Below, piece after piece: positions 1-7,646 of a stretch of 64,000 nucleotides of DNA; within the stretch, counting starts at the first letter, position 1, and every line of letters begins with the position of its first letter. Where the stretch lies: the NCBI RefSeq assembly GCF_900112065.1, contig NZ_FOKE01000006.1, forward strand, positions 1 through 64,000, in the 5' to 3' direction. The notes under the pieces were generated by a model, which was not told the DNA's origin, ran no database searches, and saw nothing but the letters and a program-made list of their open reading frames with translations. Made by a program: the position numbers and the translations under genes. The DNA comes from Cohnella sp. OV330 (GTDB lineage Bacteria; Bacillota; Bacilli; Paenibacillales; Paenibacillaceae).

Positions 1-66
1 AGGCTCGGGGTGTAAGCTCAGTAATGGGTGTAGCTGACGAGTACTAATCGGTCGAGGGCTTATCCT
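1..66 (+). rRNA. 23S ribosomal RNA, 3' end (partial)
   Basis: The first 66 bases read as the conserved 3' end of bacterial 23S rRNA, with the typical GACGAGTACTAATCGGTCGA stretch followed by GGGCTTATCC. The body of the gene lies outside the window. A 5S gene follows 138 bases downstream in the same direction, so this is the distal end of an rRNA operon. The exact 3' end is set by similarity to known 23S ends and may be off by a few bases. Confidence 0.95.
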
Positions 67-204
67 ACGGTTTGCTTTTCAAAGCAGACCAACGGCCAAG
101 CCGCACAGGCAAGAGAATTTCTAGCGCAGGTTCGTTTCGCATCCGGTTTTCAGGGCGCAAGCTCTGTAAGCTGCAAAGCTGGTTGGCAAATGCCAAACAG
201 TAGG

Positions 205-321
205 TCTGGTGGTAATGGCGGAGGGGTCCCACGCGTACCCATCTCGAACACGACCGTTAAGCCCTCCAGCGCCAATGGTACTTGGACCGCAGGGTCCTGG
301 GAGAGTAGGACGTCGCCAGGC
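205..321 (+). rRNA. 5S ribosomal RNA
   Basis: A 117-base segment matches the Firmicute 5S pattern: it opens TCTGGTGGTAATGGCGGAGG, contains the CCCATCTCGAACACGACCGT loop region and the GGGAGAGTAGGACGTCGCC arm, and closes with a 3' strand (GCCAGGC) that pairs with the 5' end. It sits directly after the 23S end in the usual 23S-5S order. The spacer 67-204 shows no tRNA. A strong terminator follows within 20 bases. Confidence 0.95.
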
Positions 322-338
322 TAAGTGCAGTAAAGAGA

Positions 339-367
339 ACCACCTTCTTCGGAAGGTGGTTTTTTTG
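339..367 (+). terminator. Rho-independent terminator of the rRNA operon
   Basis: A perfect 9-bp stem ACCACCTTC / GAAGGTGGT closes on a TTCG tetraloop and is followed by a run of Ts. It lies just behind the 5S gene and ends the rRNA operon. Confidence 0.95.
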
Positions 368-520
368 TTGGTTTTTGCAATTAAGCTGGCATGGAAGTCC
401 GCGGGAAACGAAGATGCGGTTACTAGAACAGGTGGAGAGCAGTGCACCGTTACTCAAGCGCTGCAGGCATCGGACATAGGAGCCGCTGTTTCGCGAAAAA
501 GGGCCCATTTGCGAGAGGCT

Positions 521-650
521 GCGGACCGAAGAGACGTTATTTGGTGGAGTTAGGGCCTAAACGACCCAAAATCCCGCCAATGCGGATCCTGAGTCCGCGA
601 ACGGTCAAAAATTGGCGATCTGAGCAAAAATAACGGAACTGCGGTCCGAT
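521..650. repeat. Intergenic element with three TAACGGA...GTCCGC-like palindromic motifs
   Basis: The gap between the rRNA terminator and the small gene at 718 has no credible gene. It contains a partial motif at 521-540 (minus orientation), a palindromic GCGGATCCTGAGTCCGC at 582-598, and TAACGGAACTGCGGTCCG at 631-648. The same order and spacing (about 60 then 50 bases), read in reverse, occurs at 36821-36950, and the bases between motifs are partly conserved (AAAAA..GGCGAT just before the last motif). It therefore looks like one copy of a dispersed repeat; its function is unknown. Confidence 0.6.
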
Positions 651-667
651 TGCTGGATTTATTGAAA

Positions 668-699
668 CGAAAAGACCGCCGGCGCTGTGCGCCGACGGC
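668..699 (-). terminator. Terminator of the small membrane peptide gene
   Basis: Read on the minus strand, GCCGTCGGCGC pairs with GCGCCGGCGGT (one mismatch) and is followed by TTTTCGTTT. It lies about 20 bases after the stop codon of the gene at 718-876. Confidence 0.75.
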
Positions 700-717
700 T
701 TCTTCTAAGTAGAGTGG

Positions 718-876
718 TTATAACGCGTTCCTGCGGCCGCGGGACAGAAGGACGAGACCGATGATCAGGACGATCAGACCGATGCCGCCGAAGGACCAGA
801 CGAATTCGACCGCTGCCTTGGCCAACCAAAGTACGATGGCTACGATAACCGCTAGGATTCCGAGTACGAGTACCAT
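718..876 (-). CDS. Small hydrophobic membrane peptide (52 aa), function unknown
   Basis: This 52-residue frame starts with ATG behind a good Shine-Dalgarno (GGAGGTC, 7 bases away) and ends with its own terminator, so it is very likely a real gene. Nearly the whole length is hydrophobic: a first segment at residues 2-18 and a second at about 29-44, ending in a basic tail (SRGRRNAL). A short WLAKAAVEFVW stretch between them could be an amphipathic turn. It resembles the many small YtpI/LapA-like membrane peptides of Bacilli in layout only; I do not recognise a family. It stands alone and is divergent from the SGNH hydrolase gene at 1032. Confidence 0.7.
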   Translation of the reverse strand: MVLVLGILAVIVAIVLWLAKAAVEFVWSFGGIGLIVLIIGLVLLSRGRRNAL

Positions 877-1031
877 TGTGATGACCTCCATATCGTAAGG
901 GGATATCTTCTATTACCCAAATTCGAGAGTTTGAACAAAATCGCAATAAATTTCGCAAAATTAGCGGGTTGTCTTTAAGCGGCGTGCTGTTAAAATAACG
1001 TCGAGCAGCCATTACGAAGGGGAGCGATCCA

Positions 1032-2156
1032 GTGAAGTTGGAAACGACGAGCAAGCCGGAAATCGTCCGCGTTCGCGGAGATTTGACGAATACGAAGCGC
1101 AGGCTGGCGGAAGGCGGGCTTACGGTCGGGTTTATCGGGGGATCGATCACGGACGGACGACCCGGCCACAATTGGCCGGAGCCGGTCGCGCGCTGGCTGG
1201 TCGCTCAATATCCAAACGCCAGAATATCCGTGGAGAACGCTGGCATCGGCGCGACCGGGAGCGATTTGGCTGCCTTCCGCGCCAAACGGGATCTGATCGA
1301 TCGGGGCTGCGATCTCGTTTTCGTGGAGTTCGCGGTGAACGACAATAGCGTAGCGACCGAGAGACGGCAAAAAACGCGGGAAGGCTTGCTCAGACAGCTG
1401 CTCGCGAGCGGAACGACTGACGTGGTACTGGTTTATACCTACTGCAGGGAAATGTACGAGCCCATGACGGAAGGGCGAATGCCGCCAAGCATAGCGGAAT
1501 TCGAGACGCTGGCGGAGCATTATGGGCTTAGCTCCGTATGGATGGGACTGCATGCGTTCAATGAGGTAAAGGCCGGGCTCCTTCGCTGGGAGGAATGGCT
1601 TCCCGACAACCTTCATCCAACCGAGCGGGGCAGCTACAGCTATGGCGAGAGCGTCATCGGATATTTGCAATTAGCGATCGCGCACATGCAAGCGGAGACA
1701 GCATCCAAAGTCGCCGAGGCTGCCGCTCGTTTGCCGGAACCGCTGGATCCCGGCCATTGGCAGCAGGTTTCCTTCGTGCCGTTCGAGGAGATTCGGACGG
1801 AAGGACCGTGGATGATCAAGCGCTGGGTGACGCTGGAATGGATCGACCGCGCGCTGTCGACGTCGGCGATCGGCGCCAAGCTCGCTTTTTCGTTCGAGGG
1901 GAGAGGGTTTGCCTTGGCATTCGACTTCGGCAAGCTGTCCGCCGAGTGCCGCTATCGGATCGACGGCGGCGAGTGGCAAGAGACGTCCAGGGTACGCCAC
2001 GACTGGTGCGGGCCGGCCGGATGGCTCAAGCTAGAGACGCTTGCGGACGATCTGCCGGAAGGCAGGCATGAGGTCGAGCTAGAGGTCATTCACGGCAACA
2101 AGCCGGATTGCGGAGGCACGCGCTTCGATCTCGCCTTTATCGGCGTCATTGAATAA
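1032..2156 (+). CDS. SGNH/GDSL-type hydrolase with C-terminal beta domain
   Basis: 374 residues. Block I of the SGNH family is clear: GFIGGSITDG puts the nucleophile at Ser38. The VFVEFAVNDN stretch near residue 96 fits the later Gly/Asn blocks, and PDNLHP supplies the DxxH pair at Asp192/His195. Enzymes of this fold remove acyl or acetyl groups from sugars and lipids. Residues about 235-374 form a second, beta-rich domain (FDLAFIGVIE at the end), as in multidomain sugar esterases. No signal peptide is visible, so the enzyme is probably cytoplasmic and acts on an imported oligosaccharide; the substrate cannot be named. GGAGCG lies about 9 bases before the ATG. Monocistronic, closed by a terminator shared with fabV. 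Confidence 0.85.
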   Translation: MKLETTSKPEIVRVRGDLTNTKRRLAEGGLTVGFIGGSITDGRPGHNWPEPVARWLVAQYPNARISVENAGIGATGSDLAAFRAKRDLIDRGCDLVFVEFAVNDNSVATERRQKTREGLLRQLLASGTTDVVLVYTYCREMYEPMTEGRMPPSIAEFETLAEHYGLSSVWMGLHAFNEVKAGLLRWEEWLPDNLHPTERGSYSYGESVIGYLQLAIAHMQAETASKVAEAAARLPEPLDPGHWQQVSFVPFEEIRTEGPWMIKRWVTLEWIDRALSTSAIGAKLAFSFEGRGFALAFDFGKLSAECRYRIDGGEWQETSRVRHDWCGPAGWLKLETLADDLPEGRHEVELEVIHGNKPDCGGTRFDLAFIGVIE

Positions 2157-2161
2157 TTTCA

Positions 2162-2196
2162 CAAAAAGAGGGAGCCCATCGATGGGGCTCCCTTTG
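2162..2196. terminator. Bidirectional terminator between the SGNH hydrolase gene and fabV
   Basis: AGGGAGCCC at 2169-2177 pairs with GGGCTCCCT at 2185-2193. An A-run precedes it and a T-run follows, so it can stop transcription from both converging genes. Confidence 0.85.
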
Positions 2197-2200
2197 TCAT

Positions 2201-3391
2201 TTAGCGCAAGTTCGCGATTGCCACGTCGGGTTCGGCTTCCGCCTCGTAATCGACGGCTCCGGTCTCGAATCCGAACAGCTGGAAAAACTCTTTGCGGTAC
2301 CCTTCCAGATCGGACAGCTCGTACACGTTGTCCGTCGAGAGCGCCGCCCACAGCTTTTCGACTTCGGCTTGAATCTCGGGGCGCATCTCCCAATCGTCGA
2401 TGCGAATGCGGCCTTTGTCGTCCACCGCGGTCTCGCTGCCGCCGTACAGCCGCTCGGAGAAGAGTCTGTACATTTGCTCGATGCAGCCTTCATGAAGATC
2501 CTTTTCCTTCATAACCTTGTACAGCACGGAAATATAGAGCGGAACGACCGGTATGGCGGAGCTCGATTGCGTGACCAGCGCCTTGTTCACCGATACGAAG
2601 GCTCTTCCGCCGGTCGCGGACAGACGGTCGTTCAGACGGAGGCCGGTCTCTTCCAGATGCTCTTTGGCCCGTCCGATCGTACCTTCGCGGTACACGGCAT
2701 GCGTGATCTCCGGCCCGATATACGTATACGCGACGGTGGTCGCATCCTCGGCAAGAACGCCGGCTTCGCGAAGCGCGTCGATCCACATCTCCCAGTCTTC
2801 GCCGCCCATGACGGCGACCGTCTGGCGAACCTCGTCTTCGGTGGCGGGTTCGATCGAGGCGAGCGAGACTTCGCCTGTGTGGAAATTGACCGTCTTGTTC
2901 GTGTAGGTGCCGCCCAGCGGCTTGATGACGGAGGAGAACGTCTCGCCCGTCTTCGGATGCGTCCGGCGCGGCGATGCGACGCTGTAGACCACGAGGTCGA
3001 TTTGGCCGAGCTCTTCGCGGATCGTGGCGATCGTCTTGTCCTTGATCTCGTCGGAGAAGGCGTCGCCGACGATGCTGAACGACTTCAGCCCGGCCTCGGA
3101 GGCCGATCGTTCGAAGGCGGCCGAGTTGTACCAGCCGGCCGAAGCCGTGCGGGCGCCTTCTGCGGCTTTGTCGAAGTAGACGCCGATCGTATTCGCGCCG
3201 GCGCCGAAAGCGGCGACGATGCGGGAAGCGAGGCCGTAGCCCGTCGATGCGCCGATGACGAGCGCATTGCGCGGGCCTTTGACGGCAGGCTTTCCTTTTA
3301 CGTATTCCACTTGACGCTGAACCTGGATAGCGCAGCCGTCCGGATGCGCGGTCGTGCAGATGAAGCCGCGAGTTTTCGGTTGGATGATCAT
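2201..3391 (-). CDS. fabV: Trans-2-enoyl-ACP/CoA reductase, FabV type
   Basis: 396 residues from the ATG of MIIQPKTRGFIC, the hallmark N-terminus of FabV; a further upstream ATG would add 15 residues not found in the family. AAAGGA precedes this start. The family reduces the enoyl-ACP double bond with NADH in the last step of fatty-acid elongation. The nucleotide-binding motif GASTGYGLASR is at about 47-57, and the FabV signature Y-x8-K is present (Tyr234, Lys243). FabV is resistant to triclosan in characterised members. Divergent from an ABC exporter/sensor-kinase operon with a palindrome between them, which could link fatty-acid synthesis to membrane sensing (inference). Confidence 0.95.
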   Translation of the reverse strand: MIIQPKTRGFICTTAHPDGCAIQVQRQVEYVKGKPAVKGPRNALVIGASTGYGLASRIVAAFGAGANTIGVYFDKAAEGARTASAGWYNSAAFERSASEAGLKSFSIVGDAFSDEIKDKTIATIREELGQIDLVVYSVASPRRTHPKTGETFSSVIKPLGGTYTNKTVNFHTGEVSLASIEPATEDEVRQTVAVMGGEDWEMWIDALREAGVLAEDATTVAYTYIGPEITHAVYREGTIGRAKEHLEETGLRLNDRLSATGGRAFVSVNKALVTQSSSAIPVVPLYISVLYKVMKEKDLHEGCIEQMYRLFSERLYGGSETAVDDKGRIRIDDWEMRPEIQAEVEKLWAALSTDNVYELSDLEGYRKEFFQLFGFETGAVDYEAEAEPDVAIANLR

Positions 3392-3521
3392 GGGTTCGCA
3401 TTTTCCTTTGCCATATAGAATTTGAGGACTGGTCAAGCTGTTGGTCTAACTTCCCTATTGTACCTAATTCGGGCACGGGAAGGGAAGGCGTGCCGGATGC
3501 CGAAACATACGCGATTTTCAT

Positions 3522-3535
3522 ATGACAGTTGTCAT
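3522..3535. promoter_or_regulatory. Candidate operator: inverted repeat ATGACA-GT-TGTCAT
   Basis: A perfect 6-bp inverted repeat with a 2-base centre lies 86 bases before the ABC transporter gene and 130 bases before fabV. Its size and symmetry suit a dimeric NarL/DesR-type response regulator such as the one encoded by the fourth gene of the operon. That it is the binding site of this regulator is inference. Confidence 0.45.
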
Positions 3536-3621
3536 GCCAGGAAGATTACGGTTGTTAGTGCATGAATATTTTTCCAAACGTTACAATGTCCTTAGCGGTT
3601 AGACGAATGGAGGAAGATTGA

Positions 3622-4512
3622 ATGGACCACGTCATCGAACTCGAACGGGTCAGCAAAGTATACAAAGGCAAACGCGCGGTCGACGGTCTGTCGCTTCGCG
3701 TGGCCAAGGGCAGCGTGCTCGCCCTGCTCGGGCCGAACGGCGCCGGCAAGACGACGACGGTCTCGATGATCCTCGGCCTGCTGCAGCCTACGGAGGGGAA
3801 AGTCCGGCTGCTCGGGGGCGATCCCCGCGAGGCCGGCGTTCGTAAAAGAATCGGCGCGATGCTGCAGGAAGTAAGCGTCATCGACAATCTGAAAGTATCC
3901 GAGACGATCGAGCTGTTCCGCAGCTACTACGACAAGCCGCTGCCGCTCGCCGATCTGCTCCGGATCTCCGCGCTTGAATCGGAACGGGGGAAGATGGCCT
4001 CGGCGCTCTCCGGCGGGCAGCAGCGCCGTCTCGGCTTCGCTCTCGCGCTTGCCGGCGATCCCGAGGTGCTGTTCCTCGACGAGCCGACCGTCGGCATGGA
4101 CGTCACTTCGCGCCAGCTGTTCTGGGAAACGGTGCGGAAGATGGCGGATCGCGGCAAAACGATCGTGCTGACGACGCATTACCTGGAGGAAGCGGACAGC
4201 ATCGCGGACCGGATCGTCGTCGTGAGCGACGGCCGCATCGTCGCCGACGGTTCACCCAGCGAGATCAAAGCCCGCACGACGGGGCGCGTCATCTCGTTCA
4301 CGGCCGGAGAGAGGACAAGCGACGACGAGCTTCGCGCCATCCCAGGCGTAACGGAGCTCAGCCGAAGCGGCAGGCGCGTGAAGCTCATGAGCGCGGATAC
4401 GGACCGGCTGATCGCCGAGCTGATCGGCAGGCGCACGGATATGCGCGATATCGAGATCGGCAGCGGAGGACTGGAAGAAGCGTTCCAGGCGCTCGTGAGC
4501 AAGGCGGAATAA
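3622..4512 (+). CDS. ABC transporter ATP-binding protein (YvfR-like)
   Basis: 296 residues with all the ATPase motifs: Walker A GPNGAGKTTT (Lys43), signature LSGGQQRR at 129-136, Walker B LFLDEP at 150-155 and the H-loop TTHYLEEAD. After about residue 215 comes the extra C-terminal domain usual for drug/antibiotic-type exporters. GGAGGAAG lies 5 bases before the ATG. It is the first gene of a four-gene unit: ATPase, permease, histidine kinase, response regulator, the same order as yvfR-yvfS-yvfT-yvfU of Bacillus subtilis. It probably powers export of a lipid, peptide or drug through the next gene's product; the substrate is unknown. Confidence 0.93.
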   Translation: MDHVIELERVSKVYKGKRAVDGLSLRVAKGSVLALLGPNGAGKTTTVSMILGLLQPTEGKVRLLGGDPREAGVRKRIGAMLQEVSVIDNLKVSETIELFRSYYDKPLPLADLLRISALESERGKMASALSGGQQRRLGFALALAGDPEVLFLDEPTVGMDVTSRQLFWETVRKMADRGKTIVLTTHYLEEADSIADRIVVVSDGRIVADGSPSEIKARTTGRVISFTAGERTSDDELRAIPGVTELSRSGRRVKLMSADTDRLIAELIGRRTDMRDIEIGSGGLEEAFQALVSKAE

Positions 4513-4550
4513 GACGCACCCCATTTTACATGATCGAAGGAGCTGTTCCT

Positions 4551-5303
4551 ATGAGTCAGACGGCGCGCGCCACTTGGGCGCAATGCAAATCGGAAATGCT
4601 GCGCACGGCGAGAAACAAGCGGTTCGTCATTTTTTCGGTCATTATGCCGATCGCCTTTTTCTTTATTTTCACCGGAACGATGAACGCGGACGAGACGATC
4701 GACGGCACGGATTGGATCCCGTACTATTTGATGTCCATGACCGCCTACGGCGTCATCGGCGCGAGCCTGACTTCGTTCGCGCCTCGCATCGCCAAAGAGC
4801 GGGCGCAGGGATGGATCCGCCTGCTGCGGATTACGCCGCTTCCTTCGGGCTCCTACGTGCTCTCCAAGATCGTGGCCCAGGCGCTTATCAACCTGGTGAT
4901 CATCGTGCTCGTGTTCGCGGTCGCAGGCCTATCCAAAGGCATCGATCTGCCGGCGGCGGTCTGGGTCGAGAGCGGGCTGTGGATCTGGCTGGGCGGATTC
5001 GCCTTCATGGCGCTCGCTACGCTCGTCGGTTCGATGCGCAACGCGGACGCGGTTCAGGTGCTGAGCATGATCCTATACTTGGGCATGTCCGTCATGGGCG
5101 GTTTGTGGATGCCGACGAGCACGTTTCCGCAAGTCATGCAAGATATCTCGAAGTGGCTCCCGACCTACCGGGTCGGCCAAGGCGCATGGAATCTCGTAGG
5201 AGGCGGGCACCCGGACTGGGCCGGCTTCGGAATATTGGCTGCGTACGCTTTCGTTTTCGTGATAATATCGTCTTATATCATGAAAAAGCAGGAAGCGGTG
5301 TAG
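4551..5303 (+). CDS. ABC-2 type permease (YvfS-like)
   Basis: 250 residues when started at the ATG of MSQTARATW, which has AAGGAG 9 bases upstream; an earlier in-frame start at 4530 lacks a site. Six hydrophobic segments can be seen (about 23-41, 58-78, 104-127, 143-165, 172-192, 220-241), the standard ABC-2 fold. The loop before the third segment carries the ERAQGWIRLLRITPLP coupling-helix region typical of the family. It pairs with the ATPase 38 bases upstream to form an exporter, and its stop is one base before the kinase start. Confidence 0.9.
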   Translation: MSQTARATWAQCKSEMLRTARNKRFVIFSVIMPIAFFFIFTGTMNADETIDGTDWIPYYLMSMTAYGVIGASLTSFAPRIAKERAQGWIRLLRITPLPSGSYVLSKIVAQALINLVIIVLVFAVAGLSKGIDLPAAVWVESGLWIWLGGFAFMALATLVGSMRNADAVQVLSMILYLGMSVMGGLWMPTSTFPQVMQDISKWLPTYRVGQGAWNLVGGGHPDWAGFGILAAYAFVFVIISSYIMKKQEAV

Positions 5304-5304
5304 C

Positions 5305-6450
5305 ATGATGCAAAAAAGCGGGCAGGCGCGAAACGGGCCGCCCCTTTATTTTTCCCTCATATGGCTCGTCTATCTGGCCTTTCCGCTCGAAACGATTCTG
5401 AATATGCCGATCGCGCAAATGCTGCCGAGCCTGCTGCTGCTGAGCTTGTTCATCGGTACGTATCTATACAGCTTCAAAGCGCCGCGTTTCCGTTTTACGG
5501 CCGCCCTGCTGCTGCTCGCGATGGTCGGCGGCTTCTGCTGGCTATTCGGAGAAAACTTCGTTTTCCTGACCTTTTATCCGTCGCCGATCGTCGGCACGCT
5601 GAACGAAAAGTGGAAGCGATTCGCGGGCATGGGCGCCATGCTGGCGCTGCTCGCAGCGGTTGCGGCGTATTTCGGCTTGTACGAGAACGAGACGGATATC
5701 TTTCAATATTTGCCCGCGATGCTGATCATGCTGACGGTACCGCTCGGCATGCAGCTGACCAAGCGTTCGAACGAGCTGAAAAATAAGCTGTCCTTGGCCA
5801 ACGACGAGATCGCACGCCTCTCCAAAAACGAGGAGCGCGAGCGCATCTCGCGGGATCTCCACGATACGCTCGGGCATACGCTGTCCCTCATCACGCTGAA
5901 AAGCGAGCTGGCCGAGCGGTTGATCGCCAAAAATCCGGAACGTGCGGCGGCCGAAATCCGGGATGTGCAGAATACGAGCCGAGCTGCACTGAAGCAGCTG
6001 CGCGAGCTGGTATCCGGCATGAATGCGGCCACGACGCGGGAGGAGACCGCGCATGCATCGCAACTGCTGCAGGCTGCCGGCATCCGTCTGCAGGCGAGAG
6101 GCGAGGCTCATCTTGCAGGGCTGCCTCCGTTGGTCGACAATATTATGGCCATGTGTCTGCGGGAGGCGATTACGAATGCGGTTAAGCACAGCGGAGCCTC
6201 CACATGCCGAATCGAATGGACCAAGCATGACGCGGGCATCGCGATGACCGTCAGCGACGACGGCCGCGGCTGTTCGGCTGCTCGCGCCGGCGAGACGAAG
6301 GGCGGCTCCGGTCTGCGCGGTATGCGGGAGCGGCTGCGACTGATCGAGGGCGAGCTTGAATGGCGTTCGGAAGCGGGTACGGGAACGCAGCTCGTCATTA
6401 AACTGCCGCTGGTGGAAAAAACGGGAGATGAGGAGGCGACGGGCGCGTGA
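5305..6450 (+). CDS. Membrane sensor histidine kinase, DesK/YvfT type
   Basis: 381 residues. Five hydrophobic segments occupy residues 14-150 with almost no extracytoplasmic loops, as in DesK-like sensors that read the membrane itself. The HisKA_3 dimerisation motif ERERISRDLHDTLGH places the phosphorylated histidine at His186. The HATPase domain follows with its N-box (CLREAITNAVKH), DDGRG and GGSGLRGMRERL. The start follows the permease stop by one base and the end overlaps the regulator by 4 bases (GTGA), so the three are translationally coupled. It probably controls the upstream exporter, and possibly fabV, in response to membrane state. Confidence 0.93.
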   Translation: MMQKSGQARNGPPLYFSLIWLVYLAFPLETILNMPIAQMLPSLLLLSLFIGTYLYSFKAPRFRFTAALLLLAMVGGFCWLFGENFVFLTFYPSPIVGTLNEKWKRFAGMGAMLALLAAVAAYFGLYENETDIFQYLPAMLIMLTVPLGMQLTKRSNELKNKLSLANDEIARLSKNEERERISRDLHDTLGHTLSLITLKSELAERLIAKNPERAAAEIRDVQNTSRAALKQLRELVSGMNAATTREETAHASQLLQAAGIRLQARGEAHLAGLPPLVDNIMAMCLREAITNAVKHSGASTCRIEWTKHDAGIAMTVSDDGRGCSAARAGETKGGSGLRGMRERLRLIEGELEWRSEAGTGTQLVIKLPLVEKTGDEEATGA

Positions 6451-7049
6451 GAGTCATCGTTGCGGAGGATCAAGGCATGCTGCGGGGCGCGCTGAGCGCG
6501 CTGCTCGATCTCGAGGACGACATCGAGGTCGTCGGGCAGGCGGCGGACGGCGAGCAGGCGCTTCGGATGATCGAATCGCTCGATCCCGACCTGTGCGTGA
6601 TGGATATTGAAATGCCGAAGCTTACCGGGCTGGATGTCGCCGAACGGCTAAAGGAAGCGAAGCATGGCTGCAAGGTCGTCATCCTGACGACATTTTCCCG
6701 ATCGGGCTACTTCCAGCGCGCGATGCGGGCCGGCGTCAAAGGCTTCCTGCTGAAGGATTCGCCGATCGACGAGCTCGGCGCCGCGCTGCGCTCGGTCCAT
6801 GGCGGGGGGCGCGCGGTCAGTCCCGAGCTGGCCATTCAGCTGTGGGAAGCGGAAAACCCGCTCACCGAAAGAGAGCGGGAGGTGCTGAAGCATGCCGGCG
6901 CGGGGCTTGGCGCAGGAGAGATCGCGTCGAGACTGTTCCTGTCGCACGGGACGGTGCGCAATTATCTGTCCGAGGCGATTCAGAAGCTGGACGCCAAAAA
7001 CCGAGTCGAAGCGACGTTGATCGCGGAGCGCAACGGCTGGCTGGGCTAG
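6447..7049 (+). CDS. NarL/LuxR-family response regulator, DesR/YvfU type
   Basis: 200 residues from a GTG that overlaps the kinase stop. The receiver domain has the acidic pocket (Glu7, Asp8), the phospho-acceptor Asp53 in VMDIEMP, and the conserved Lys of FLLKDSP near residue 105. The C-terminal HTH starts NPLTEREREVLKHAG and has the LSHGTVRNYLS recognition helix. Length and architecture match DesR (about 200 aa). Partner of the kinase immediately upstream. A palindrome at 3522-3535 in front of the operon is a candidate target. Confidence 0.93.
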   Translation: MRVIVAEDQGMLRGALSALLDLEDDIEVVGQAADGEQALRMIESLDPDLCVMDIEMPKLTGLDVAERLKEAKHGCKVVILTTFSRSGYFQRAMRAGVKGFLLKDSPIDELGAALRSVHGGGRAVSPELAIQLWEAENPLTEREREVLKHAGAGLGAGEIASRLFLSHGTVRNYLSEAIQKLDAKNRVEATLIAERNGWLG

Positions 7050-7082
7050 CCGGCCGGGACGCATGCGTCGCCGAAAACGCAC

Positions 7083-7126
7083 AAACGGCCTCGAAGGGCG
7101 AAAGTCGCCCCTTCAAGGCCGTTTTT
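7083..7126. terminator. Bidirectional terminator after the sensor operon
   Basis: AAACGGCCTCGAAGGGCGA pairs with TCGCCCCTTCAAGGCCGTTT around an AAG loop (single unpaired base) and is followed by TTTT. It also serves the convergent small gene at 7143-7238. Confidence 0.88.
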
Positions 7127-7142
7127 CCGTTTGCCGGATCGA

Positions 7143-7238
7143 TTAGAAGAAGCCGACCCGCAGAATGATGACGAGCAATACGAACATAACGAGCGCGAAC
7201 GCTGCACCGCTGCCTCCGCCTTCAACCGGATATCCCAT
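7143..7238 (-). CDS. YjcZ-family small sporulation membrane peptide (31 aa)
   Basis: 31 residues: a glycine-rich start (MGYPVEGGGSG) then one hydrophobic helix (AAFALVMFVLLVIIL) and a short tail RVGFF. This layout is that of the YjcZ/YrrI-type peptides, tiny spore-associated membrane proteins of Bacilli of largely unknown role. GGTGGTGA precedes the ATG by about 5 bases. The gene is too small for most gene finders but its family resemblance and position before a terminator make it likely. Confidence 0.7.
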   Translation of the reverse strand: MGYPVEGGGSGAAFALVMFVLLVIILRVGFF

Positions 7239-7335
7239 CGCTATCACCACCGTGTCCGAGGTTAATTGCTCATTGCTCAGACAGTGTATGTGGATCGCGG
7301 AGATCGGCTTATGCTATAGCCTAGACGGATCGATT

Positions 7336-7518
7336 TCACGCTTGCGGCGGCCGTTTCTTTTTCGACGCCCTTACCCGCCGCCAGCCGAAGACGGCAAGCG
7401 CGATGCCGGCGACGACGAGGACGGCGCCGACGTAAGGGTTCAGGAAGAGGAGGTCGGCGACGCCGAAAATGACGATTAAAAAGCCGAAAATGACGAATTG
7501 AAGCGGGTGGGTCTGCAT
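7336..7518 (-). CDS. Small two-helix membrane protein (60 aa), function unknown
   Basis: 60 residues with two hydrophobic helices (about 7-24 and 28-47) separated by NPYV, and a basic tail (WRRVRASKKKRPPQA). A strong GGAGGTT site lies 7 bases before the ATG. The positive C-terminus and short N-terminus suggest that both ends face the cytoplasm. No family recognised. It is divergent from the M48 peptidase gene and has no visible partner. Confidence 0.7.
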   Translation of the reverse strand: MQTHPLQFVIFGFLIVIFGVADLLFLNPYVGAVLVVAGIALAVFGWRRVRASKKKRPPQA

Positions 7519-7646
7519 GCGACGGAACCTCCGAGTATCTGGCGATTAAATGACGATGATACGATCATAGGGCGAACGGGTGCATTTTGCAATTGTGGCG
7601 GCCAGCTTTTATGATGAAGAAAAAAGACCGGGTAAGGAGAGTCGAC

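Noticed and set aside
67..204. tRNA gene in the 23S-5S spacer
   Set aside because: No GTTCRANYC arm or acceptor stem; the segment looks like ordinary rRNA spacer with processing stems.
659..1171. 170-codon minus-strand frame over the start of the SGNH gene
   Set aside because: It overlaps the small membrane gene in another frame and the SGNH gene; no ribosome site or family features.
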